The notes: generated by a model from the sequence alone, not told the origin. A DNA stretch of 13,671 nucleotides from Oribacterium sp. UBA6992 (GCA_002449915.1 DJXY01000030.1:1-13671); one strand, 5' to 3'; counted from the stretch's first letter, positions 1-6,350 are shown. A program made the numbers and translations.

Positions 1-2
1 GC

Positions 3-107
3 GTGAAGCATTGGCATGGCGCAGCAGAGGACAGCTGGTTCTCGCATCTGGCAATAGAAGTTCCAGGTGAAGAAACATCCACAGAGTGGCTGGAAGCATC
101 GAAATAA
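3..107 (+). CDS. C-terminal end of a cupin-domain protein (5' end outside window)
   Basis: The reading frame is open from base 3 and ends at TAA 105-107, giving 34 residues of a protein that starts upstream of the window. The tail contains KHWHGAAEDSWFSHLAIEVPG followed by a STEWLE-type end. This resembles the last strands of the small cupins found alone or fused to carboxymuconolactone-decarboxylase domains, where the HWHGA histidines lie in the metal-binding barrel. The family match is from memory of this motif; the exact role cannot be fixed from the fragment. A perfect intrinsic terminator starts about 35 bases after the stop, so this is the last gene of its transcript. Confidence 0.7.
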   Translation: MKHWHGAAEDSWFSHLAIEVPGEETSTEWLEASK

Positions 108-140
108 GACGAGCAGGGCAATTGAGTTATACAAAAGTTT

Positions 141-173
141 GAGTGATATCGGGTGACTGATATCACTCTTTTT
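141..173 (+). terminator. Intrinsic terminator after the cupin gene
   Basis: GAGTGATATC (141-150) and GATATCACTC (159-168) form a perfect 10-bp stem with an 8-base loop, followed directly by five T (169-173). This is a standard Rho-independent terminator and closes the transcript entering from the left. Confidence 0.9.
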
Positions 174-201
174 GCCGTCTTATTAAAAAAAACCGGATAG
201 A

Positions 202-391
202 AAGAATCCTTTGATATTGCTGAATTATCATAATCACAAGCAGAAAATAGAGAGGAATGGTGAAGGGCTCGAGATCATCGCTTCAAGATGCATGAAGCAC
301 ATACTTGGTAAAAAACAATTGTTAGAACCGGATTCTTATGTAAGGTTCCCGGACGATGCAAAATTAACATCATTCGGGAACCTTGTTTTTT
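202..391 (+). ncRNA. Candidate structured RNA ending in a terminator hairpin
   Basis: This stretch has no convincing gene. AAGAATCC (202-209) pairs perfectly with GGATTCTT (330-337), which could close a domain of about 120 bases. Inside it GCTTCA (280-285) pairs with TGAAGC (293-298). Directly after it comes a terminator-like hairpin with a run of six T. A long closing stem followed by a terminator suits a small RNA or an attenuator-type leader, but no plus-strand gene follows for 450 bases and I recognise no known riboswitch or T-box core. The fold was found by eye and could be chance. Confidence 0.25.
342..391 (+). terminator. Terminator-like hairpin with T6 tract
   Basis: AAGGTTCCCG (342-351) pairs with CGGGAACCTT (375-384). 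An inner GATG/CATC stem continues after a 3-by-3 internal loop. The sequence then reads G followed by six T (386-391). The T-run lies only on the plus-strand side, so it would stop rightward transcripts, yet no protein gene lies between this and the previous terminator. Confidence 0.65.
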
Positions 392-419
392 GTGCCTTCC
401 GGGGGTTATTCAGCACGCA

Positions 420-563
420 TCAGTGAGGCTGTCTCATGACAGTGATCTGCTCGTTTCTGCCATTGACCTTATCACGGGAAAAATGAGAAATTTTACGTAA
501 TCCTGAGTGCTCGTATGCTGTAAGAACCAAAGTGATAATTGCGATCGTAATGATAGTTGTCAT
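420..563 (-). CDS. 47-residue single-pass membrane miniprotein
   Basis: The minus strand carries AGGAGG seven bases before ATG (start codon complement at 561-563), the best ribosome binding site in this part of the window, and a plausible promoter (627-655). The product begins MTTIITIAIITLVLTAYEHS: a hydrophobic segment at residues 3-16, then a polar, basic tail of about 30 residues ending in MRQPH. This fits a small membrane peptide with a short N-terminal anchor and a soluble tail. An in-frame upstream extension of 15 residues (to 608) is unlikely because it would place AGGAGG inside the coding sequence. I do not recognise the family. It stands alone, facing away from the LysR gene, from which it is separated by the shared intergenic region. 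Confidence 0.6.
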   Translation of the reverse strand: MTTIITIAIITLVLTAYEHSGLRKISHFSRDKVNGRNEQITVMRQPH

Positions 564-626
564 GATGTAACCTCCTGATTCAGTATTGATTTGCGATGTG
601 TTTCGCATTTCTTTCTTACAGCTGAG

Positions 627-655
627 ATAATAATACAGATATATACATGAGTAAA
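627..655 (-). promoter_or_regulatory. Putative sigma-A promoter of the miniprotein gene
   Basis: Read on the minus strand, TTTACT (655-650) is followed after exactly 17 bases by TATTAT (632-627). These match the -35 and -10 consensus at 4/6 and 5/6. The start of transcription would fall near 620, leaving a leader of about 57 bases before the ATG. Confidence 0.5.
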
Positions 656-671
656 ATTCTTATTTATCCTA

Positions 672-700
672 TTTATGCATTCTGATATGGAATGTATAAT
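672..700 (+). promoter_or_regulatory. Putative promoter of the LysR gene with a palindrome filling the spacer
   Basis: TATAAT at 695-700 is a perfect -10 box. A weak -35 (TTTATG, 672-677) lies 17 bases upstream. The spacer 678-694 is itself a palindrome, CATTC-N7-GAATG, and contains a T-N11-A motif typical of LysR-family binding sites. A regulator bound here would cover the promoter, so autorepression by the gene at 840 is the likely meaning. The leader to the start codon is about 130 bases. Confidence 0.5.
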
Positions 701-839
701 GGATCTGCCCTGATATCATTGAAGCAGGCAAAATCTTTATTATATAGTTGATCAGGCGAATGTCTAAGAGCCGGATATTACCGTAATTAACAGCTTAAAG
801 AAATAGAGTGGATTTTAAGGAACAAGGAGCTTTTGCATC

Positions 840-1694
840 GTGACAGAAAAAGATATAGAACTATTAACGGATCTTTCCGAAACCCACAACATTACAAGAA
901 CCGCGGAAAGGTTGTACACGACGCAGTCAGCACTAACGAAACGGGTACAAAGTCTTGAAGAAGAGCTAGGATGTCAGCTTTTTATCAGATCAAAGAAGGG
1001 CGTCCTGTTGACACCTGCAGCAGAGTCCATACTGCCCTATGCCCGGAATATAGAGCAAAATATGGACCAGATCCGAAATATCGCTTCCTGCTCGGACGGA
1101 GAACTCGGCGGTACCTTGAGAGTAGGTGTTGCAGTTAATCATGCGAGATATAAACTGCCAGATCTTCTTGAGGCATTTATAGACCGCTTTCCAAAGGTAG
1201 ATTTGCAAGTCATTGTGAAACGCAGTCCTGATCTTTATAAGGATCTTATTTCAGGTGACACAAATTTAGTTATTATACGTGGCGATTACCCATGGACGGA
1301 AGGAGATTTCCTGCTTTGCGAAGAAGCTGTATATCTTGTAAAAGGCAGTAAAATGAAAGCCCGGGATCTCAATGATGTACCTTTCATTGAGCGAACTTCT
1401 GATGTGAGCTTTGATGCGGATGTAAGCCGATGGATGCGTGAAAACCAAATAAGAAGACATTCGGGACTTCAGATCAACGATGTTGAAACCATTATAAATA
1501 TGATAGAAAGAAACATCGGCTGGTCCATACTCCCGGAAATCTGTCTTTCGGATTTTGATGGCGTCAAAGAACCTTTGTCTTTTAAATCCGGTAATGCATT
1601 TATGAGACGGACGCACCTCCTGTACAGACCAGATTATATTAAACTCCCTCAGGTACAGGCTTTTATTGAAATGCTGAAGGAGATGCGGAAATGA
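840..1694 (+). CDS. LysR-family transcriptional regulator
   Basis: The 284-residue product has normal LysR length. Residues 1-63 form the winged helix-turn-helix, including the recognition segment AERLYTTQSALTKRVQSLEE and the wing sequence GCQLFIRSKKGVLLTPA. Residues from about 90 to 280 form the periplasmic-binding-like effector domain, beginning GTLRVGVAVNHARYKLPDLL. The start is GTG at 840, ten bases after AAGGAG (824-829); no upstream start has a comparable site. The effector is unknown. Adjacent candidates for control are its own promoter, the divergent miniprotein gene and the operon beginning at 1804. A weak TACAA/TTGTA stem followed by six T (1706-1728) may end the transcript. Confidence 0.93.
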   Translation: MTEKDIELLTDLSETHNITRTAERLYTTQSALTKRVQSLEEELGCQLFIRSKKGVLLTPAAESILPYARNIEQNMDQIRNIASCSDGELGGTLRVGVAVNHARYKLPDLLEAFIDRFPKVDLQVIVKRSPDLYKDLISGDTNLVIIRGDYPWTEGDFLLCEEAVYLVKGSKMKARDLNDVPFIERTSDVSFDADVSRWMRENQIRRHSGLQINDVETIINMIERNIGWSILPEICLSDFDGVKEPLSFKSGNAFMRRTHLLYRPDYIKLPQVQAFIEMLKEMRK

Positions 1695-1751
1695 TAGGAC
1701 CCATCTACAAAGGATCATTGTATTTTTTGTGTCGTTTAGCATTTTATGCTT

Positions 1752-1781
1752 TTGATGATACGGTTTATGATAAAATATAAA
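1752..1781 (+). promoter_or_regulatory. Putative promoter of the 1804-3496 operon
   Basis: TTGATG (1752-1757) is followed after 18 bases by TATAAA (1776-1781) in an AT-rich stretch just upstream of GAGG (1794-1797) and the ATG at 1804. Both boxes match consensus partly (4/6 and 5/6). The leader would be only about 16 bases long. Confidence 0.4.
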
Positions 1782-1803
1782 TATCTATAAACTGAGGTAT
1801 GTT

Positions 1804-1988
1804 ATGTATTATTACAGCAAAAAAAGCAAAAACGAAATCGCCGCCTCCATTAAAAGGGACAAAGCGTTAAAAAAATCCAAAATAAAATAAAGCGTGACAA
1901 ACTTAAGGCAGAACGGCGTAATGTTTATCATCTTTTAGAGGAACTGGAAGCAAAGCGAAAAAATTTTGAAACGAGGCTAAACAAATGA
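1804..1988 (+). CDS. Small basic protein made by a -1 frameshift, or a one-base-disrupted gene
   Basis: An ATG at 1804, six bases after GAGG, opens MYYYSKKSKNEIAAS and in frame ends after only 28 residues at TAA 1888. Just before this, 1869-1875 reads A AAA AAA in the zero frame, the classic -1 slippery heptamer. A -1 shift there joins the frame that continues IQNKIKRDKLKAERR and then VYHLLEELEAKRKNFETRL to TGA 1986-1988, giving 61 residues: very basic first, then an amphipathic, probably coiled-coil helix. The second frame has no usable start of its own, and its stop overlaps the next gene's ATG as ATGA, which argues that it is translated. A missing A (A8 to A7) by mutation or sequencing error would look the same. 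I do not recognise the family. Confidence 0.5.
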
Positions 1989-2530
1989 CGGAAGAACAAT
2001 ACACACAGGCGGAGTCCTTTTGGACCCGTAAGGATGAAATAGAAAAGAAACTGGATGCAGATACATTGTATCAATGGATTGATGAATTTTTGTTCTCCCA
2101 TAAGGTTCTTGCATTGGCAACCGCAGCGGAGGATTTTGTGCGCTGCACACCGCTGGAATACAGTTGGCACGATGGCGCGCTTTGGATCTTTACTGAGGGC
2201 GGGCTCAAATTCAGAGCTCTTAGGAAAAATAAGCATGTCGCAGCTGCGGTGTTTGATGCGAATGCATCCTTCGGCGGACTAAAATCACTGCAGCTCGAAG
2301 GGACAGCGGAGCCTGTTGAGCTTTTCTCCGATGCATATCAAAAGGCAGCAGCATTTCGGAAGATTCCGTTGGAAGTTCTCAGGAAACTGGAAGAACCAAT
2401 GTGGCTTCTTAAGATTGTGCCGACGGAAATAACATGTCTGAATTCGGATTTCAAAAAGGATGGTTACGGAAGCAGACAGGAGTACTATAGTTATACTAAT
2501 CAGCATGTAAAATCCAACGAGCTGGGATAA
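1985..2530 (+). CDS. Pyridoxamine 5'-phosphate oxidase-like FMN-binding split-barrel protein
   Basis: The 181-residue product has the split-barrel layout: KVLALATAAEDFVRCTPLEY (about residues 39-58), then WHDGALWIFTEGGLKFRALRK and NKHVAAAVFD, then the strand SLQLEGTAEPVE. This is typical of small flavoproteins of the PNPOx/HugZ-like superfamily, which reduce or bind flavin- or heme-type substrates. True PdxH activity is doubtful because the family is broad and the length is short. The ATG at 1985 overlaps the stop of the preceding small ORF (ATGA), so it is probably translationally coupled, and it sits only 18 bases before the dehydrogenase ATG. An N-terminal helical extension of about 35 residues precedes the barrel. 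Confidence 0.8.
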   Translation: MTEEQYTQAESFWTRKDEIEKKLDADTLYQWIDEFLFSHKVLALATAAEDFVRCTPLEYSWHDGALWIFTEGGLKFRALRKNKHVAAAVFDANASFGGLKSLQLEGTAEPVELFSDAYQKAAAFRKIPLEVLRKLEEPMWLLKIVPTEITCLNSDFKKDGYGSRQEYYSYTNQHVKSNELG

Positions 2531-2548
2531 GTATATGGAGGTTTTGTG

Positions 2549-3496
2549 ATGGGTATTTCATATGGAAAGCTTGTAATAATCGGGGCGGGCAATGTCGGAT
2601 CTGCGGTATTGAATTCTGTCCTGCGCATGAATATCATTGATGATATTGTGGTGATCAATCGGAACAGAGACAGGGCGCTCGGTGAAGTGCTGGATGCCAG
2701 TCATACAACTGCATTTGCTTATAGCTCCAACGCCAGCATCCGGGTGGGAGATTACAGTGACTGTAAGGATGCTCATATTATTGTGATTACCGCAGGACCA
2801 TCAATACTGCCGGGAAATCATGATCGCAATACACTGCTTAAGAAAAATGTGGAGGTCATGGATTCTGTGATGAAACAGATCACAACATATACCAGGGAAG
2901 CTGTGATTATCATGATTTCCAACCCATTGGATGTACTGACATATTATTTCCAGAAGAAGTATGACTATCCGGCAAACAAAATTCTTGGCACAGGTACGCT
3001 CCTGGATACAGCCCGTTTTAATAAGATGCTGGGAGACCTCTGCGGCGTAGATGCCAAAAACGTCGTTGGCTTTGTGCTTGGCGAACATGGCTCAACCTCG
3101 TTTATCCCATGGAATACCGTGAATATTGTCGGTGTCCCATTTGACGATCTTACAGATAAATTTGGTCTGGCATCGCCTATTGATAAAGAAGCACTACTCA
3201 GTGAAACCAAGAGCATCGGACCGCATATTGTAGATCTTAAAGGCTATACCAGTTCGGGCGTAGCGCTGGCTGCATGCCGTATTATCGGAGCTATCGTGCG
3301 GAACGAACATTGCATTGTTCCGGTATCGACAGTCATGAGAGGACAATATGGCTATGATGATGTTGCCATGAGTCTGCCCTGCATTTTGTCCAAAACAGGA
3401 ATTGACCGTATCATTGAGCTGCCGTTGGATGCACAGGCGATGGATGATCTGCGCATCTCGCATGACCATCTGAGAGAGTTGATCGACTTGATTTGA
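2549..3496 (+). CDS. L-2-hydroxyacid dehydrogenase of the LDH/MDH family, altered specificity
   Basis: The 315-residue protein has the whole LDH/MDH plan: GAGNVG nucleotide loop (residues 12-17), SNPLDVLTY (124-132), GTGTLLDTARF with D153 and R156, and catalytic H180 in LGEHG. Three positions are odd. The Asp that normally ends strand two and holds the NAD ribose is N37, followed by R38. The residue that separates lactate (Gln) from malate (Arg) enzymes aligns with I86 in AGPSILPGNHDR. The mobile loop also carries one extra residue before R93. It may therefore prefer NADP and a larger, uncharged 2-hydroxyacid. ATG 2549 is chosen over GTG 2546 because it lies 7 rather than 4 bases from GGAGG (2537-2541). 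It is probably co-transcribed with the flavin protein. Confidence 0.88.
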   Translation: MGISYGKLVIIGAGNVGSAVLNSVLRMNIIDDIVVINRNRDRALGEVLDASHTTAFAYSSNASIRVGDYSDCKDAHIIVITAGPSILPGNHDRNTLLKKNVEVMDSVMKQITTYTREAVIIMISNPLDVLTYYFQKKYDYPANKILGTGTLLDTARFNKMLGDLCGVDAKNVVGFVLGEHGSTSFIPWNTVNIVGVPFDDLTDKFGLASPIDKEALLSETKSIGPHIVDLKGYTSSGVALAACRIIGAIVRNEHCIVPVSTVMRGQYGYDDVAMSLPCILSKTGIDRIIELPLDAQAMDDLRISHDHLRELIDLI

Positions 3497-3612
3497 GATC
3501 ATATGTTTTTTAACAAGCCCTTTTTTAGCTCGTCCTTAGAGTTTTGTAAATGCGATTTCGACGGCGGACAGCTTTGGGCTGCAGACATTCGCATAAGGGA
3601 GGAATGGTGCGT

Positions 3613-3651
3613 ATGATACGGATGGAGTGGTTTATGCAGGAGTTGAGGTGA
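3613..3651 (+). CDS. Possible 12-residue leader peptide before the MerR gene
   Basis: GGGAGG (3597-3602) stands ten bases before ATG 3613, which opens MIRMEWFMQELR and stops at TGA 3649-3651. The stop lies five bases before the merR ATG, and the last codons contain the merR binding site GAGG (3645-3648). Translation of the peptide would run across that site, so it may couple or tune MerR synthesis. No family match is possible at this size. Confidence 0.2.
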   Translation: MIRMEWFMQELR

Positions 3652-3655
3652 TGCT

Positions 3656-4507
3656 ATGGATAAAAAAGGCCTGCTCAGCATCGGGCAGATGGCGGAGCTC
3701 AATCATACAACGATTGCTACACTCCGATTGTATGACAAGGAGGGACTGCTTACTCCGACCTACACGGATCCGGAAACGGGCTACAGGTACTATGACATCC
3801 GTAAAAATGCACGACTGGATCTGATTGCCTATATGAAAGAGCTTGGGATGAGTCTCGGAGAGATCCGTTCCGTTTTAAAAAGCGGGGATCTGACGAGGAT
3901 TGAGAGCATTCTCGTAGAACGGGATGAGCAGATTTACAGAGAGATCCGGGACCTAAAAATGCAGCATAACGCAGTAAAGCGGGCGATTCATGCAATTGAA
4001 CGCTATCGCAAATCTCCGGATAAGGGCACGATTTCACTGGAATTTATCGAACGACGTTATATCTGCGGGATCCCCTGCAGCAAAAATTTTTATCAGGGAG
4101 ATCTGCAGGATTTTGAGGATTGCCTCACGGAGCTGAGAGGGGCGTTGATCGCAAAACAGATTCCTGAGCTTCATACGTACAGTGTGGGTACATCGATCCG
4201 GGGTGAGGATTTTGCTGCAGGCAGGTTTCTTGCAGATCAGATTTTTATATTCGCGGATTATACACTTTATAAGGAACGTCAGGATGTGCAAATTGTGGAC
4301 AGTGGCATGTATGCCTGTATCTACGCAGATAATTACGATGATGAACTCTCATATGCAGATAGACTTTTAGACTATTGCAGAGAGCATCATTATTATATTT
4401 CCGGAAATTATTTTTGCGAAATTCTCTCTGAATTTAAAATATTTGATGAGGATCAGCGTGGAATGTTTCTGCGACTGCAGGTTCCCATTGATTTCGCAAG
4501 ACAATGA
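3656..4507 (+). CDS. MerR-family regulator, BmrR/TipA-like with GyrI-like effector domain
   Basis: The 283-residue product starts with a MerR winged helix (residues 6-75: LSIGQMAELNHTTIATLRLY, then the wing DPETGYRYYDI). A long dimerisation helix follows (about 80-125), and the C-terminal 155 residues resemble the GyrI-like small-molecule-binding domain of BmrR-type drug sensors, including a stretch of aromatic and acidic residues (SGMYACIYADNYDDE). Length matches BmrR (about 280). The ATG at 3656 is seven bases after GAGG. The next gene is preceded by a promoter with the 19-bp spacer that MerR proteins untwist, so it is the obvious target. The ligand is unknown, probably a hydrophobic or cationic compound. 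Confidence 0.9.
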   Translation: MDKKGLLSIGQMAELNHTTIATLRLYDKEGLLTPTYTDPETGYRYYDIRKNARLDLIAYMKELGMSLGEIRSVLKSGDLTRIESILVERDEQIYREIRDLKMQHNAVKRAIHAIERYRKSPDKGTISLEFIERRYICGIPCSKNFYQGDLQDFEDCLTELRGALIAKQIPELHTYSVGTSIRGEDFAAGRFLADQIFIFADYTLYKERQDVQIVDSGMYACIYADNYDDELSYADRLLDYCREHHYYISGNYFCEILSEFKIFDEDQRGMFLRLQVPIDFARQ

Positions 4508-4546
4508 TTGCAGATGCTGGACTGATAAAAAAATATCAATTTCATC

Positions 4547-4577
4547 TTGACTCTCATCCAACAACAGACTTTATACT
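4547..4577 (+). promoter_or_regulatory. MerR-type promoter with 19-bp spacer
   Basis: TTGACT (4547-4552) and TATACT (4572-4577) each match consensus at 5/6 and are separated by exactly 19 bases. This overlong spacing is the hallmark of promoters that MerR-family activators remodel. The spacer shows no clean dyad, which weakens the case a little. It lies directly between the MerR gene and the oxidoreductase gene at 4610; AAGGAGG follows at 4593-4599. Confidence 0.7.
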
Positions 4578-4609
4578 GATGCCATCAAAAGTAAGGAGGA
4601 CGTGAAGCA

Positions 4610-5638
4610 ATGCGTAAAGTAAAGGTTGTTCAGTATGGCTGTGGTAAGATGAGTAAGTATACTCTGCGTTATGCATACGAGCATGGGGCTGAGATTGTGG
4701 GCGCAATTGACGTTAACCCTAAGGTTGTCGGCATGGATGTCGGGGACTGGGCAGGCCTCGGACTCAAGACCGGAGTTATCATTTCAAGCAATGCGGATGA
4801 AGTACTGGATCATTGCGATGCAGATGTTGCAATTGTAACATTATTTAGTTTTGTTAAAGATATCTATCCCATGGTTGAAAAGTGCGTGAGCCGTGGGATT
4901 AATGTCATTACCACCTGCGAGGAGGCAATTTATCCTTGGACAACAGCGGCACCGGAGGTGAACCGGCTGGATAAGCTTGCCAAGGAGCATAACTGCACGA
5001 TTGCTGGTACCGGCATGCAGGATATTTTCTGGGTAAATATGGTTGCCATGGCAGCAGCAGGATGTACCAGCATTTCCAAGATCAAGGGTGCGTACAGCTA
5101 CAATGTTGATGAATATGGCATGGCTCTTGCCAATGCGCATGGCTGCGATCTGACACCAGAAGAGTTTGAAAAGAAGATTGCACATCCGGAAGTTTTTGAA
5201 GCTTCCTATGCGTGGAACTCGGTAGAAGCGATCTGCAGCAAGCTGCATCTTACGATTCGGAGTATTGATCAGAAGCATGTGCCGATTACGCTTGATCATG
5301 ATATTTACAGTGAAACACTTGGAAAGGACATCAAGGCGGGACACGTCATTGGCATGTCGGCAGTGGTAACGGCAGAGACTGCACAGGGAATTACCGTTGA
5401 GGAGGAAACCATAGGCAAGGTATATGCCCCGGAGGATGGCGATATGTGCGACTGGTGGATTACAGGTGAGCCGAATCTGGAATATCATGTGGTTAAACCG
5501 GCTACTGTTGAGCACACTTGTGCAACGCTTGTGAACCGTATTCCGACGCTCATCAATGCGCCTGCCGGATATGTCACAGCGGATCAGCTGGATCCGATTT
5601 CCTATATGCCATATCCGATGGAATTTTATGTAAAATAA
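4610..5638 (+). CDS. DapB-like oxidoreductase of the 2,4-diaminopentanoate dehydrogenase family
   Basis: The 342-residue protein begins [19 protein letters not shown], a Rossmann start with G10-x-G12 but Ser at the usual third glycine, followed by [18 protein letters not shown]. Its N-terminal NAD(P) domain, [11 protein letters not shown] segment and the long C-terminal catalytic part are those of dihydrodipicolinate-reductase-like enzymes. The closest named group is 2,4-diaminopentanoate dehydrogenase (ornithine fermentation), whose members act on amino or keto acids. The true substrate cannot be read from sequence. AAGGAGG ends ten bases before the ATG. The MerR-type promoter immediately upstream suggests induction by a small molecule, so a detoxifying or amine-degrading role is an inference. 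It is followed by its own terminator. Confidence 0.8.
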   Translation: MRKVKVVQYGCGKMSKYTLRYAYEHGAEIVGAIDVNPKVVGMDVGDWAGLGLKTGVIISSNADEVLDHCDADVAIVTLFSFVKDIYPMVEKCVSRGINVITTCEEAIYPWTTAAPEVNRLDKLAKEHNCTIAGTGMQDIFWVNMVAMAAAGCTSISKIKGAYSYNVDEYGMALANAHGCDLTPEEFEKKIAHPEVFEASYAWNSVEAICSKLHLTIRSIDQKHVPITLDHDIYSETLGKDIKAGHVIGMSAVVTAETAQGITVEEETIGKVYAPEDGDMCDWWITGEPNLEYHVVKPATVEHTCATLVNRIPTLINAPAGYVTADQLDPISYMPYPMEFYVK

Positions 5639-5733
5639 GGTGATTCCACGACAACGAAAGTGCTGTATAAGTAAGATAGGAAGACATACACTGCTATATG
5701 CAGATTGGTAGAAATAAAACATAGAAGTTTTAG

Positions 5734-5765
5734 AAGGGCTGCTCTGTATGGGGCACCCTTTTTTT
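5734..5765 (+). terminator. Intrinsic terminator after the DapB-like gene
   Basis: AAGGG (5734-5738) plus TGC (5740-5742) pair with GCACCCTT (5753-5760), with one bulged C at 5739 and a 10-base loop. Seven T follow counting from 5759. It lies about 95 bases after the stop codon. Confidence 0.8.
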
Positions 5766-5787
5766 ATTGTAGCTTTGATCACGGTTG

Positions 5788-6118
5788 ATGCATCCCAAAT
5801 CAGAAATCTATGCTCTTAAATGCTGGATTAAAATTATCATAAATAAATCTATTAAAATCTGGGCGACCACCCAGAAGATGGCGCAGTCCATGGTACTGGG
5901 ACGTTTCGGACGCCTTGAAGATAAATTTTTTACACTGATACCCAAGGCACTTGCATTTAAGCCAATCTCTGATATCAAGGAATTTGTCTATACCTCTCGG
6001 ATGGACGGAATCAGCGGACAATTCATAGCGGGAGGATCCCTTTTTTAAAGAGCAGCGTACGTTGTTTAACGAGATGCTGAAGACGAATAAGAAGCTTGAG
6101 CAGGAGTGCATTGTGTAA
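5788..6118 (+). pseudogene. Gene remnant, frameshifted at a T6 run
   Basis: A frame from ATG 5788 encodes about 86 residues, including KMAQSMVLGRFGRLEDKFF and SDIKEFVYTSRMDGISGQF, and stops at TAA 6046-6048 just after six T (6041-6046). Removing one T joins it to EQRTLFNEMLKTNKKLEQE ending CIV and TAA 6116-6118. That tail flows directly into a good terminator, as the end of a real gene would. No ribosome binding site precedes the start, and the first 25 residues look like poor coding sequence, so this appears to be the surviving C-terminal part of a longer gene. I do not recognise the family. Transcript slippage or a sequence error at the T-run could also explain the break. Confidence 0.5.
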
Positions 6119-6145
6119 TATTACATAATGCACTCTTGATTTTTT
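6104..6145 (+). terminator. Intrinsic terminator overlapping the end of the remnant
   Basis: GAGTGCATT (6104-6112) pairs with AATGCACTC (6127-6135), and an inner TGTAA/TTACA stem continues across a G-T pair. The stop codon of the remnant lies inside the hairpin. TTGA and six T (6140-6145) follow. Confidence 0.8.
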
Positions 6146-6350
6146 ATACAATACATCTAAGTAATATACAATATCATCTATTATTTAATAAAAGAAATAT
6201 AGGCATTGTAAATGGTATCGGTTTCATACTCAATTAGCATTTCTTATGAAGCGATTAGAAAAAGTGCAGAAAACCACATTAAATATTCACAAAATTCACA
6301 TATAATATTTGTATAAAACGATAAATATGTGAAATATAGTCAAATTCCTT
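6146..6350. other. AT-rich intergenic region before the LacI gene
   Basis: No gene is visible. The stretch is strongly AT-rich and holds one copy of CGGTTTCATA (6219-6228), listed separately, flanked by GTAT and ATAC arms. TATAAT occurs at 6301-6306 without a good -35 partner. The upstream edge is the terminator ending at 6145, so transcription of the LacI gene should start inside or after this region. Confidence 0.5.
6219..6228 (+). promoter_or_regulatory. Distal candidate operator, decamer CGGTTTCATA
   Basis: The decamer is identical to the one overlapping the lacI promoter (6360-6369), 141 bp downstream. It sits in the short dyad GTAT-CGGTTTC-ATAC. Paired sites at this distance suit looping by a tetrameric or dimeric LacI-family repressor. 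Confidence 0.35.

Noticed and set aside
174..341. T-box or other known riboswitch leader
   Set aside because: AGAGAGGAATGGTGAA looks a little like a T-box stem I, but the 14-base T-box (UGGNACCGCG) is absent and no gene follows the terminator.
211..426. 71-codon plus-strand frame starting at TTG
   Set aside because: No ribosome binding site, no recognisable composition, and it crosses the terminator hairpin at 342-391 and overlaps the better-supported minus-strand miniprotein.
1706..1728. Terminator after lysR (TACAA/TTGTA then T6)
   Set aside because: The stem is only five mostly A-T pairs; mentioned under the gene but too weak for its own entry.
1266..1742. 158-codon minus-strand frame across the lysR end
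   Set aside because: Antisense to a well-supported LysR domain, no ribosome binding site.
4841..5782. 313-codon minus-strand frame
   Set aside because: It lies opposite the DapB-like gene, has Cys/His/Arg-rich composition typical of antisense frames, and no start signal.
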